Below, in pieces: positions 54,766 through 63,331 of a DNA stretch of 64,000 nt. The position numbers and the translations under genes are program-made. The notes under the pieces were generated by a model that had not been told where the DNA came from, ran no database searches, and was given only the letters and a program-made list of their open reading frames with translations. Source of the DNA: VRUE01 sp963762205. Its GTDB lineage: Bacteria; Actinomycetota; Thermoleophilia; Solirubrobacterales; 70-9. The stretch covers positions 1 through 64,000 of the forward strand of contig CAVXJZ010000005.1 in the NCBI GenBank assembly GCA_963762205.1, given 5' to 3'. Numbering within the stretch: the first letter of the stretch is position 1; each line of letters opens with the position of its first letter.

Positions 54766-55518
54766 ATGCCCGCCCAGGCCTATGCCGGCAAGGAGTGCGT
54801 CTGCCAGCTCCGCAAGGGGATCTGCGACCAGTCCTGCGTCCGGGACATGCTGGAGACGCCCTTCTACATCGCCTGCCTGAAGATGAAGGGACGGCGCTCG
54901 GTCGTGATCGGCGGCGGCGACATCGGCCTCGAGAAGGTCGAGGGGCTGCTCGCCTGCGACGCCGAGGTCACGCTGATCGCGCCGACGGCGCACCCGGAGC
55001 TGGAGGTGCTCGCGGCCGAGGGCTCGATCGAGTGGGAGAAGCGCGCCTACGGCGGCGCCGAGGACCTCGAGGGGGTCTTCATGGCGATCGCCTGCACCGA
55101 CGACACCGAGGTCAACATCGGGGTCTTCGACGACGCCGAGAGGCGGGCGATGCTGGTCAACATCGTCGACGTGCCGCCGCTCTGCAACTTCATCCTGCCG
55201 GCGATCGTGCGCAGCGGGCCGCTGGCGATCGCGATCTCCACCGCGGGCGCCTCGCCGGCGCTGGCGAAGCGGATGAAGCGGGAGATCTCGGAGCTGTTCG
55301 GCGAGGAGTACGCGCGCCTGGCGGTGATCCTCAACGACGTCCGCGGCTGGGCGAAGGGGACGCTGCCGACCTACCAGGACCGCAAGGAGTTCTTCGAGGG
55401 GATCGTCAACGGCGAGCCCGACCCGGTCGAGCTGATCCGCGAGGACCGCGAGGCCGACCTGCTGGCGCTGATCGAGGCCGCCAAGGAGCGCGCGGCCTCA
55501 GCTCTGGCCACAGGCTGA
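54766..55518 (+). CDS. Siroheme-synthase N-domain protein (precorrin-2 dehydrogenase/ferrochelatase-like) with N-terminal Cys cluster
   Basis: 250 residues. The NAD-binding core is KGRRSVVIGGGDIGLEKVEGLLACDAEVTLIAPTAHPEL, as in CysG N-terminal/MET8 enzymes, followed by VFMAIACTDDTEVN and VNIVDVPPLCNFILPAIVRSGPLAIAISTAGASPALAKRMKREI, very typical of the family. It oxidises precorrin-2 to sirohydrochlorin and may insert iron. Unusual is a leader with four Cys in 15 residues (CVCQLRKGICDQSC, residues 9-22), absent from standard members and suggesting a metal or Fe-S site. No other heme or cobalamin gene is adjacent. Confidence 0.87.
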   Translation: MPAQAYAGKECVCQLRKGICDQSCVRDMLETPFYIACLKMKGRRSVVIGGGDIGLEKVEGLLACDAEVTLIAPTAHPELEVLAAEGSIEWEKRAYGGAEDLEGVFMAIACTDDTEVNIGVFDDAERRAMLVNIVDVPPLCNFILPAIVRSGPLAIAISTAGASPALAKRMKREISELFGEEYARLAVILNDVRGWAKGTLPTYQDRKEFFEGIVNGEPDPVELIREDREADLLALIEAAKERAASALATG

Positions 55519-55609
55519 GACGCGCACTCGCCTGAGCCACGGGTCATTGCCGAACCCGCCGGCGAGCCAGGAGGTTCCATAGGCCCCTGGCGAACACTCG
55601 GCCGGGAAC

Positions 55610-56311
55610 CTAGGCGGCGGGCAGGGCGAAGAAGGCGACGGCCGCGAACTGGGCGGCGGCGGCGGCGATCACCAGGGCGTGGAAGACCTCGTGGTAGCCG
55701 AAGGTTCGCGGGAAGGGGTCGGGGCGCTGGGTCGCGTAGACGACGGCGCCGGCCGTGTAGAGCAGGCCGCCGGCGGCGACCAACAGCGTCCCGGTCACGC
55801 CCATCTGGCTCCAGAGGCCGGGGAAGGCGATCATCGCGACCCAGCCGAGCGAAATGTAGATCAGGGCCGCGACCCATTTGGGATGGTCGATCCAGATCAT
55901 CTCGACGACGGCGCCGGCGATCGCGCCGAGCCAGACGACGACCAGGATCGCGTCGGCGAGCGGCCCGTTCAGCACCAGCAGCGCGAAGGGCGTGTAGGTG
56001 CCGGCGATCAGGAAGAAGATCATCGAGTGGTCGAGGCGGCGCATCCAGCGGCGCGCGGCGGGGCGCTTCCAGTCGACCCGGTGGTAGAGGGCGCTGGTGC
56101 CGAGCAGGGCGGAGAGGCTGACCGCGTAGATCGCAACCGCGATGGTCGCCTTCGGCGTATCGGCGGCGAAGATCAGCGCCGCGCCGAGGAAGAGCGAGAC
56201 GAAGAAGGCCCACTCGTGGGAGACGCCGCGCAGCTTCGGCTTGACGGCTGCGATCGCCTCGCCGGCCCGGTCGCCAACTCGCTCTGCGCCCCTACGCAGG
56301 TCATTGACCAT
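55610..56311 (-). CDS. Hemolysin III family (PAQR) membrane protein
   Basis: 233 residues from the ATG at 56311. Seven predicted membrane helices with family motifs: LRGVSHEWAFFVSLFLG, SALLGTSALYHRVDWKR, RLDHSMIFFLIAGTYTPF and the terminal FGYHEVFHALVIAAAA. The His, Ser and Asp in these motifs bind zinc in PAQR/adiponectin-receptor-type proteins; bacterial members are called HlyIII/YqfA and their physiological role is unsettled. Single gene, convergent with the siroheme gene and divergent from nrdJ. Confidence 0.92.
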   Translation of the reverse strand: MVNDLRRGAERVGDRAGEAIAAVKPKLRGVSHEWAFFVSLFLGAALIFAADTPKATIAVAIYAVSLSALLGTSALYHRVDWKRPAARRWMRRLDHSMIFFLIAGTYTPFALLVLNGPLADAILVVVWLGAIAGAVVEMIWIDHPKWVAALIYISLGWVAMIAFPGLWSQMGVTGTLLVAAGGLLYTAGAVVYATQRPDPFPRTFGYHEVFHALVIAAAAAQFAAVAFFALPAA

Positions 56312-56428
56312 CAGTAGAGAGATTACCCCGCGGGGCGGGTCGCGGAAAGCGACGCCGCCGGCCAGCGCCGGGCCGCGCCGCACCTCACGGAGGCCGGCGC
56401 CGGAGGGTTGTCAAAATGGAGGGGCCGG

Positions 56429-56453
56429 GATTCGCAAAGAATCTTGCAAAGAA
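56429..56453 (+). promoter_or_regulatory. Repeat motif in the nrdJ upstream region
   Basis: Two direct copies of GCAAAGAA start 12 bases apart (56434, 56446), and the first lies in a GATTC-GCAAA-GAATC inverted repeat. This AT-richer patch is ~100 bases before nrdJ and could be a regulator site. I see no NrdR box or cobalamin riboswitch. Confidence 0.3.
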
Positions 56454-56549
56454 ATCCACGGTCAGAGCGGCTTGAGAGACCCGTTCCGTCCGGCTCATGG
56501 GCGACCCTGCGGAGTTACCCCCCAAAGTCGCCTCGAGAGGAGAAGTTCG

Positions 56550-59336
56550 ATGTCCCAGACCGCCACCGCCACGCCCAAGAACGGTCTAAAGGGCCTCTCG
56601 ATAGAGCGGCGTTTTTCGACTGCCGGAACCCACCCATTCGACGAGGTCGAGTGGGAGATCCGCGACGCGGTGATCGGCGACCCCGAGAGCCCGGCCTTCG
56701 AGCAGCGCGGGGTCGAGTTCCCGAAGAGCTGGAGCCAGAACGCGACCAACATCGTCGCTCAGAAGTACTTCCGAGGGCAGCTCGGCTCCGAGCAGCGCGA
56801 GTCCTCGGTCAAACAGATGATCGGCAGGGTCGCGGGGACGATCTCCGACTGGGGGCGCGAAGGCGGCTACTTCGCCTCCGAGGAGGACGCCGAGGCCTTC
56901 GAGATGGAGCTGACCTCGATCCTGCTCAACCAGAAGGCGGCCTTCAACTCGCCGGTCTGGTTCAACGTCGGCTTCGAGGAGACGCCGCAGTGCTCGGCCT
57001 GCTTCATCCTCAGCGTCGACGACACGATGGAGTCGATCCTCGACTGGAACACCAAAGAGGGCCGGATCTTCCGCGGAGGCTCCGGCTCGGGGATCAACCT
57101 CTCCAACATCCGCGGCTCGATGGAGCAGCTCAAGAAGGGCGGCACGGCGAGCGGCCCGGTCAGCTTCATGCGCGGCGCCGACGCCTGGGCCGGGACGATC
57201 AAGTCGGGTGGCAAGACGCGGCGGGCGGCGAAGATGGTGGTCCTCAACGTCGACCACCCCGACATCGAGCACTTCGTCACCTGCAAGGCCGACGAGGAGA
57301 AGAAGGCGGGCGCGCTGCGCGACGCCGGCTTCGACATGTCGATCGACGGCGACGGATTCACCTCGATCCAGTACCAGAACGCCAACAACTCGGTGCGGGT
57401 GACCGACGACTTCATGGAGGCGTTCGAGGCCGGCGAGGACTGGGACCTGACCGCCCGCACCACCGGCGAGACGACCAGGACGCTGCCGGCCCGCGAGCTG
57501 ATGAACCTGATCGCCAAGGCGGCCTGGGACTGCGCCGACCCCGGCATCCAGTACGACACGATCATCAACCGCTGGCACACCTGCCCGGAGTCGGGCCGGA
57601 TCAACGCCTCGAACCCGTGCAGCGAGTACATGCACGTCGACGACTCGGCCTGCAACCTGGCCTCGCTCAACCTGATGAAGTTCCGCCGCGAGGACGGCAG
57701 CTTCGACGTCGAGGACTTCGAGCACTCGGTCGACGTCGTCTTCCTCGCCCAGGAGATCGTCGTCGGCTTCTCCAGCTACCCGACCGAGGAGATCACCGCC
57801 AACGCCAACGCCTTCCGCCAGCTCGGCCTCGGCTACGCCAACCTCGGCGCGCTGCTGATGTCGGACGGCGTCCCCTACGACTCCGAAGAGGGCCGCAACG
57901 TCGCCGCCGCGATCACCGCCCTGATGACCGGCCGCGCCTATCGGCAGTCGGCGCTGATCGCGGCCGGGGCGACCGGGCCCTACGACGAGTACGAGCGCAA
58001 CCGCGAGGCCCACAACGGGGTGATGCGCATGCACCGCGACGCCTCCTACGACGTCGACCCGACCGGGATCAAGGGCGAGCTGCTCGAAGCCGCGCAGCGC
58101 TCCTGGGACGAGGCCGTCGAGCTCGGCGACGAGCATGGGTACCGCAATGCGCAGGCGACGGTGCTGGCGCCGACCGGGACGATCAGCTTCCTGATGGACT
58201 GCGACACGACCGGGATCGAGCCCGACTTCTCGCTGGTCAAGTTCAAGGAGCTGGTCGGCGGCGGGCAGATGACGATCGTCAACAGGTCGGTGCCGCTGGC
58301 GCTGAGGACGCTCGGCTACGCCGAGCCCCAGGTCGAGCAGATCAACGCCCACATCGCCGCCGAGAACACGATCGTCGGGGCGCCGGGCCTGGCGGACGAG
58401 CACCTGCCGGTCTTCGACGTCGCCGTCGGGGAGCGGGCGATCTCCCACACCGGCCACATCGACATGATGGCCGCGACCCAGCCCTTCATCTCCGGGGCGA
58501 TCTCGAAGACGGTCAACCTGCCGCAGAGCGCGACGGTTGAGGACATTGCGGACGCCTACACGCGCGGCTGGAAGGGCGGGCTGAAGGCGCTGGCGATCTA
58601 CCGCGACGGCTCGAAGACCGCGCAGGCGCTGCGCACCGACGCCCAGGAGGGCAAGGAGGCCGACGAGGAGCAGCCGGCGCCGGTGCGCAAGAAGATGCCG
58701 CGCGAGCGCGAATCGATCACCCACAAGTTCTCGATCGCCGGGCACGAGGGCTACATCACCGCCGGCAAATACGAGGACGGCTCGATCGGCGAGATCTTCC
58801 TCACCGACATCGGCAAGGAGGGCTCGACGATGCGCGGGCTGCTCAACGCCTTCGCGACGTCGATCTCGATCGGGCTCCAGTACGGCGTTCCGCTCGAGAC
58901 CTTCGTGCGCAAGTTCAGCTACATGCGCTTCGAGCCGGAGGGGATCACCGGCAACCCGGAGATCCCGTTCGCCAAATCGCTGCCCGACTACATCATGCGC
59001 TGGGTCGCGAGCCGCTTCATCGAGGACACCGAAACGCTGGAGGACCTCGGCATCCTCACCCAGGAGGTGCGGGCGAAGCAGGAAGCGGAGACCAGCCAGC
59101 TCGGCCTTGGCATCGCGACCGACACTGCCGGCCCCACGAACGGCGGCAATGGAGGAAACGGCCATTCGAAGCCGGTCGCCGCGGCCGAGGCGCTGACCGA
59201 AACCCCGCCGGTCCGCCCGGCGAAGATATCCGGCGGCGACCTCGGCCCGGCCTGCGAGCAGTGCGGCGGCATGATGCAGCGCACAGGCAGCTGCTACACG
59301 TGCAGCAGCTGCGGCAACAACACCGGCTGCGGCTGA
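56550..59336 (+). CDS. nrdJ: Adenosylcobalamin-dependent (class II) ribonucleoside-diphosphate reductase
   Basis: Makes deoxyribonucleotides without oxygen dependence, using a B12 radical. 928 residues from the ATG at 56550, preceded by AGAGGAGAAG. Catalytic-site features: FNSPVWFNVGF and CSACFILSVDDTM (N-terminal redox Cys region), NPCSEYMHVDDSACNLASLNL (catalytic Cys and Glu) and LAPTGTISFLMDCDTTGIEPDF. The C-terminus ends with a Cys-rich zinc-binding motif (CEQCGGMMQRTG then CYTCSSCGNNTGCG), typical of the long NrdJ type. No nrdAB is present here. Confidence 0.95.
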   Translation: MSQTATATPKNGLKGLSIERRFSTAGTHPFDEVEWEIRDAVIGDPESPAFEQRGVEFPKSWSQNATNIVAQKYFRGQLGSEQRESSVKQMIGRVAGTISDWGREGGYFASEEDAEAFEMELTSILLNQKAAFNSPVWFNVGFEETPQCSACFILSVDDTMESILDWNTKEGRIFRGGSGSGINLSNIRGSMEQLKKGGTASGPVSFMRGADAWAGTIKSGGKTRRAAKMVVLNVDHPDIEHFVTCKADEEKKAGALRDAGFDMSIDGDGFTSIQYQNANNSVRVTDDFMEAFEAGEDWDLTARTTGETTRTLPARELMNLIAKAAWDCADPGIQYDTIINRWHTCPESGRINASNPCSEYMHVDDSACNLASLNLMKFRREDGSFDVEDFEHSVDVVFLAQEIVVGFSSYPTEEITANANAFRQLGLGYANLGALLMSDGVPYDSEEGRNVAAAITALMTGRAYRQSALIAAGATGPYDEYERNREAHNGVMRMHRDASYDVDPTGIKGELLEAAQRSWDEAVELGDEHGYRNAQATVLAPTGTISFLMDCDTTGIEPDFSLVKFKELVGGGQMTIVNRSVPLALRTLGYAEPQVEQINAHIAAENTIVGAPGLADEHLPVFDVAVGERAISHTGHIDMMAATQPFISGAISKTVNLPQSATVEDIADAYTRGWKGGLKALAIYRDGSKTAQALRTDAQEGKEADEEQPAPVRKKMPRERESITHKFSIAGHEGYITAGKYEDGSIGEIFLTDIGKEGSTMRGLLNAFATSISIGLQYGVPLETFVRKFSYMRFEPEGITGNPEIPFAKSLPDYIMRWVASRFIEDTETLEDLGILTQEVRAKQEAETSQLGLGIATDTAGPTNGGNGGNGHSKPVAAAEALTETPPVRPAKISGGDLGPACEQCGGMMQRTGSCYTCSSCGNNTGCG

Positions 59337-60019
59337 GCCGGGGGCGAGCCGCCCCGGTCGGGGCCCTGGCCGCCTGCCTCGCCGGCTCGGCGATTCTCGC
59401 GGGCTGCGGTGGTGGCGGGGAGACGGTGGCGCGGCCGGCCGACCCCCTTCTCACGAGGGATGTCCCGAACGTGGTCCGCCTCGACTGCCGTCGCGCGGCG
59501 CGGAGGGTTGCGTCGGGCGCGGTCTACTGCCCGCCGCTGGTGCCCCGGGGCGCGGCGCACTCGCAGAACAGGAGCTCGCGGGGGCGGTTCGCGACCGTCG
59601 CCCACGACGGCGAATACGTGCTCAACTTCGTCGCCGACGACCTGGCCGGAGTCGACCCGGCCCAGCCGCCGCAGTTCCGCCGGCACCACGGTCACTGGTT
59701 GGTGGCGGCCTACACCGACGCGGCGGGCCTGACGAGCGGCCCCGGGGCCCACGTCCTGCGGCGCCTCGACGTCGACGGGATCGAGGTGACGCTCGCCCGG
59801 CGCCGCTGGGTCGCCTACGACCTCGACGCCGGCCACGCGCTCGCGACGTGGAGCTTCGGCGGCCGGACGTTCGAGATCAGCGTCCACGGCTTCGAGAACT
59901 CGCGGGCGCTGCTCGACATGGCGCGCGCCTCGATCGACCAGATGCGCGAATGCCCTCCCGACGGACCCACCGGCGAGGGCGCCGAGCACCCCTGCGACCT
60001 GGTCTTCCCCGTCCGCTGA
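59333..60019 (+). CDS. Putative lipoprotein of unknown function
   Basis: About 228 residues. A hydrophobic signal ends in LAGC, a lipobox, followed by a Gly-rich linker, so the mature protein should be lipid-anchored outside the membrane. The rest has no domain I recognise; Cys occur near CRRAARRV, YCPPL and at the C-terminal CPPD/HPCD. No ATG or GTG precedes the signal after the nrdJ stop in this frame, so a rare CTG overlapping that stop (59333) or a start inside nrdJ must be used; the exact start is unsure. Same strand as nrdJ. Confidence 0.55.
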   Translation: MSRGRAAPVGALAACLAGSAILAGCGGGGETVARPADPLLTRDVPNVVRLDCRRAARRVASGAVYCPPLVPRGAAHSQNRSSRGRFATVAHDGEYVLNFVADDLAGVDPAQPPQFRRHHGHWLVAAYTDAAGLTSGPGAHVLRRLDVDGIEVTLARRRWVAYDLDAGHALATWSFGGRTFEISVHGFENSRALLDMARASIDQMRECPPDGPTGEGAEHPCDLVFPVR

Positions 60020-60023
60020 CCGC

Positions 60024-60755
60024 TCAGGGCGCCGCCGGCGAGCTCCGGCTCGCGCTGCGCCCGATCAGCAGGACCACCGCGACCGCCCCGGCGGTCATCA
60101 GCAGGCCGAGGACGAACATCCCGAGGCCCGCCCAGATCACCCAGCCCACCTTGACGCCGGCGTCCGCCTCGACCGCCACGCCACGCGACCCGTCGGCGTT
60201 CATCACGACCGCCGTCCAGCGACCGAAATCGGCGTCCCACTTGAGGGCCTGCTCGCCGACCGCTTCGGAGCGGGCCACCCAGAAGCGCTTGCGACGGGGC
60301 GGCGCTTGTGGCGGCCTGCCCGTTTGCAGCTCGAACTCCGGTCGATCGCCGTCGAAGCCGGTCAGTTCGTCATGGGCGACGTTGCCGAGATAGCGCGCCA
60401 CGTCCTCGTCGGGGCCGATGCCGATGAAGACCGGATTCCCGCTATCGACCTGGATTCTGACGTCGCCGAGGACCTGGTCCGGCGCCCAGTCGAGTTCGTC
60501 CGCACCGAGGTCGATCTCGCCGGTCGTGATCGCGTAGGTGGCGCTGCGGAGCTCCTTGCGATCCGTGTTGAAGTAGCCGTCGTCGTCACGGCCGAACGCG
60601 TAGACGGCGATCACGGCGATGCCTCCGAGAAGCAACAGCAGGCCGATCAGCCCGCCGATCCCGGTGAAGACCATCCCGATGACGCGGCCCACGGTCCAGC
60701 TCGATTCCGGCCGGTCAGGGCTCAGGGTCGCGCTCTGCTCGGGCTCGCTCACCAT
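60024..60755 (-). CDS. Membrane protein of unknown function, two membrane helices
   Basis: 243 residues from the ATG at 60755. One helix near residues 28-55 (VIGMVFTGIGGLIGLLLLLGGIAVIAVYAF), an extracytoplasmic domain of ~130 residues with ATYAITTGEIDLG, VRIQVDSGNPVFIGIGPDEDVARYLG and WDADFGRWTAVVMNADGSRGV, then a C-terminal helix pair. The core pattern (ITTGEIDLG..., IGIGPxxDVxxYL) recurs in actinobacterial hypothetical membrane proteins as I recall, but I know no function. It lies 10 bases upstream of the P450 gene on the same strand. Confidence 0.6.
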   Translation of the reverse strand: MVSEPEQSATLSPDRPESSWTVGRVIGMVFTGIGGLIGLLLLLGGIAVIAVYAFGRDDDGYFNTDRKELRSATYAITTGEIDLGADELDWAPDQVLGDVRIQVDSGNPVFIGIGPDEDVARYLGNVAHDELTGFDGDRPEFELQTGRPPQAPPRRKRFWVARSEAVGEQALKWDADFGRWTAVVMNADGSRGVAVEADAGVKVGWVIWAGLGMFVLGLLMTAGAVAVVLLIGRSASRSSPAAP

Positions 60756-60765
60756 CGAGCGGAGC

Positions 60766-62193
60766 CTAGCCGAGGACCACCTCGGCGTCGCGTCGCGGCG
60801 TCTCGGTGATAGCACGGCGGAAGGGGCGCTCGGGCTCGGGGCGGACGGGTCGTATCTCGCGGCGACTGACGAGCTCGCGGAGGACGACCGACATCTCGAA
60901 CTGGGCGAACGAGGCGCCGAGGCAGCGACGCACGCCACCGCCGAACGGGATCCAGGTGTAGGTGCCCGGCGGGTTGTCGAGGAAGCGCTCGGGCAGGAAG
61001 CGCTCGGGCTCGGGGTAGATCGACGGGTCGCGGTGGATCAGGTGGATGCTCGGGGTCACCGTAACCCCGGCGGGCAGCTCGTAGCCGCCGATCTCGACCG
61101 GCTCGGTCAGCCTGCGGGCCACCAGCACGATCACCGGCCGCAGGCGCAGCGTCTCCTGGATCGTCGCCGTCAGGTAGGCGTCCTCGCCGGCCGGCGCCTC
61201 GGCGCGCAGGCGCTCGAGCTTCTCGGGGTGGCGGACGAGGCGCTCGATCGCCCAGGAGAGCGAGGTGGCGGTCGTCTCGTGGCCGGCGACGAGCAGGGTG
61301 AGCAGCTCGTCGCGCATCTCCGCCTCGCTCATCGGGCTGCCGTCCTCGTGGCGGGCGGCGACCAGCATCGAGAGGATGTCGTCCCGCTCCCCGACGTCCT
61401 CGGCGGCCCGGCGCTCGGCGATCTCGCGATGGAGCAGCGCGTCGACCCGCTCGATGCGGCGGCGAAAGGCAGAGATGCGCCGCACGCGGTCGGGCCCGAC
61501 GAGGACAAGCGGCGCGAGCAGCAGGGGGTTGGTCGTCAGGTCGAGGAAGTCGCGCAGGGCGACCCGCAGCTCCTCCATCCGCGCCCCGCCGTGGACGCCG
61601 AAGACGGTCTCGAGAATGATCTCTAGCGTGATCGCCTGCATCCGCGGGCGCAGCCTGTGCGGGGTTCCGAGCGGCCAGCTCTCGATCTCACGCACCGCGA
61701 TCTCGGCCATCTTCTCCTCGTAGCCCTGCATGCGGGCGCCGTGGAACGACGGCAGCAGCAGCTTGCGCTGGCTCATGTGGGCCCGCTCGTCCAGGGTGAG
61801 CAGCGAGTTCTCGCCGAGCACCGGCCTGAGGACCTGGTTGCCCTCGCCGGCGTGGAAGACGCGCGGGTCGCCGGTGAAGACCCGCTTCACGTCGGCCGGG
61901 TCGGTGACGACGACCCAGGTCCCTTCGTGGGCGATGTTGAGGGTGAAGGTCGGGCCGAGCCGCGCCCGGCACTGCTCGAGCATCCACTGCGCGCGCCGCG
62001 ACCAGATCAGGGTCTGCAGGGGCCGCCCCATCCGCGGCCCCGGGGGAAGCCCCCTGATCGTGGGCCGAGCCGCGGTCCGCTCGTCGAGTGTCTCCGTCGC
62101 CTCCAAAAGAGCCTCGCCCTCACCGTACACTGGCCAGCCGGCCAGGATGTGTGAGATCGGTCTCCCGGCGGATGGGACAGCCGACGGGGCCAT
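60766..62193 (-). CDS. Cytochrome P450
   Basis: About 475 residues from the ATG at 62193; a GTG at 62130 would shorten it by 21. Heme loop FGGGVRRCLG with ligand Cys at residue ~424, K-helix ETLRLRP, I-helix LLTLLVAGHETTATSLSWA with the standard AGHET, and PERFLPERF. The N-terminus has LPPGPRMGRPLQTL, typical of CYP110/CYP4-like soluble bacterial P450s that act on fatty acids, alkanes or terpenoids; this is only a hint. Divergent from an HSL-type esterase, with an inverted repeat between them. No redox partner nearby. Confidence 0.93.
   Translation of the reverse strand: MAPSAVPSAGRPISHILAGWPVYGEGEALLEATETLDERTAARPTIRGLPPGPRMGRPLQTLIWSRRAQWMLEQCRARLGPTFTLNIAHEGTWVVVTDPADVKRVFTGDPRVFHAGEGNQVLRPVLGENSLLTLDERAHMSQRKLLLPSFHGARMQGYEEKMAEIAVREIESWPLGTPHRLRPRMQAITLEIILETVFGVHGGARMEELRVALRDFLDLTTNPLLLAPLVLVGPDRVRRISAFRRRIERVDALLHREIAERRAAEDVGERDDILSMLVAARHEDGSPMSEAEMRDELLTLLVAGHETTATSLSWAIERLVRHPEKLERLRAEAPAGEDAYLTATIQETLRLRPVIVLVARRLTEPVEIGGYELPAGVTVTPSIHLIHRDPSIYPEPERFLPERFLDNPPGTYTWIPFGGGVRRCLGASFAQFEMSVVLRELVSRREIRPVRPEPERPFRRAITETPRRDAEVVLG
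62130..62145. promoter_or_regulatory. Inverted repeat at the P450/esterase divergent start region
   Basis: CTGGCC-AGCC-GGCCAG has perfect 6-base arms, with looser outer ACAC/TGTGT symmetry. If the P450 starts at the GTG at 62130 this is an upstream operator; with the ATG at 62193 it lies inside the coding region, where it could be chance in GC-rich DNA. Confidence 0.3.
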
Positions 62194-62212
62194 CGCGTAG
62201 CCTGGCGCGGTC

Positions 62213-63313
62213 GTGGCCGCGCTTCCCCGCCTCCCCCCGTCGCTCGAGCACCGTCTCATGCACGCGCTGTGCGAGATGCGGCCGCGGCTGCAGCGACGCC
62301 TCTTCGGGCCCCTTCCGTCGCTCGACGGCCAGGTGCTGGCGCCGGACCTCAACGTCGTCCTCAAGCTCGCCGAGCTCGTCGGCGCGGACTCGCTCACCGG
62401 CGGCCTGCCGCCCGCGCAGGCGCGGGCGATGGTGCGCCTTTCGGCGGCCGCCTCGGACGGGGCGCCGATCCCGATGGCGGAGCTGCTCGAGCTCGAGCTG
62501 CCCGGCGCGGAAGGGCCGCTCAGGGGTCGCCTCTATGTCCCGCACGGCGCCCCGCCCCCACCGCGGCCGATGCTCGTCCACTACCACGGCGGCGGCTGGA
62601 TGGTCGGCGACCTCGAGACGCACGACAGCGCCTGCCGGTTCCTCGCCGCCCACTCGGGAGTCACGGTCCTCTCGACGACCTACCGGCTCGCCCCCGAGCA
62701 TCCGTTTCCGGCGGCCGTCGAGGACGCCCAGGCCGCGTTCCGCTGGGCCAACGCGCTCGCCGACGAGCTCGGCGCCGACCCGAGCAGGATCGGGGTCGGC
62801 GGCGACTCCGCCGGCGGCAACCTGGCCGCCGGCGTGTGCATCGCGATGCGCGACTCCGAGGGGCCGCGGCCGGCGATGCAGCTGTTGATCTATCCGGCGA
62901 CCGAAGCGATCGACCCGCGGCCCTCGCGGGCGCTGTTCGGCGAGGGCTTCATCCTCACCCAGCTCGACATCGACCACTGCGAACGGGCATACCTGCCCGA
63001 CAAGTCGATGGGCCACGAGCCGCTCGCCTCCATGCTGCGCGCCCCGGACCTCTCGGACCTGCCCCCCGCCTACATCGCCACCGCCGGCTTCGACCCGCTC
63101 CGCGACGAGGGTGAGGAGTACGCGGCGCGGTTGAGCGCCGCCGGCAACCGGGTGGCGCTGCGCCGCCATCCTCGCCAGATCCACACCTTCGCCAACCTGA
63201 CCTCGGTCTCACGCTCTTCGCGGGCGGCGATGCTGGAGGCGGCGGGCGCGCTTCGAATGGGCCTGGCGGCGCAGATCGCTGCCGCATCCCGACCCGGAGC
63301 TGCGCCCGCGTAG
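62213..63313 (+). CDS. Alpha/beta hydrolase, hormone-sensitive-lipase (HSL/type IV) family
   Basis: 366 residues from GTG 62213. The oxyanion-hole motif HYHGGGWMVGDLETHD and nucleophile elbow GGDSAGGNLAAG with Ser, the Asp in TAGFDPLRDEGEEYA and the His in RQIHTFANL (usually HGF, here HTF) complete the HSL-type set. Such enzymes hydrolyse short to medium acyl esters or lactones. Its ~85-residue N-terminal cap is longer than minimal members. It is divergent from a P450, 19 bases apart at the annotated starts, suggesting joint control in a lipid or xenobiotic pathway. Confidence 0.92.
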   Translation: MAALPRLPPSLEHRLMHALCEMRPRLQRRLFGPLPSLDGQVLAPDLNVVLKLAELVGADSLTGGLPPAQARAMVRLSAAASDGAPIPMAELLELELPGAEGPLRGRLYVPHGAPPPPRPMLVHYHGGGWMVGDLETHDSACRFLAAHSGVTVLSTTYRLAPEHPFPAAVEDAQAAFRWANALADELGADPSRIGVGGDSAGGNLAAGVCIAMRDSEGPRPAMQLLIYPATEAIDPRPSRALFGEGFILTQLDIDHCERAYLPDKSMGHEPLASMLRAPDLSDLPPAYIATAGFDPLRDEGEEYAARLSAAGNRVALRRHPRQIHTFANLTSVSRSSRAAMLEAAGALRMGLAAQIAAASRPGAAPA

Positions 63314-63331
63314 CGGGGACAGGCCGATCAT

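Noticed and set aside
56312..56549. Cobalamin riboswitch or NrdR box upstream of the B12-dependent reductase
   Set aside because: I looked for the riboswitch core and the paired AT-rich NrdR boxes and saw neither; only a short GCAAAGAA direct repeat.
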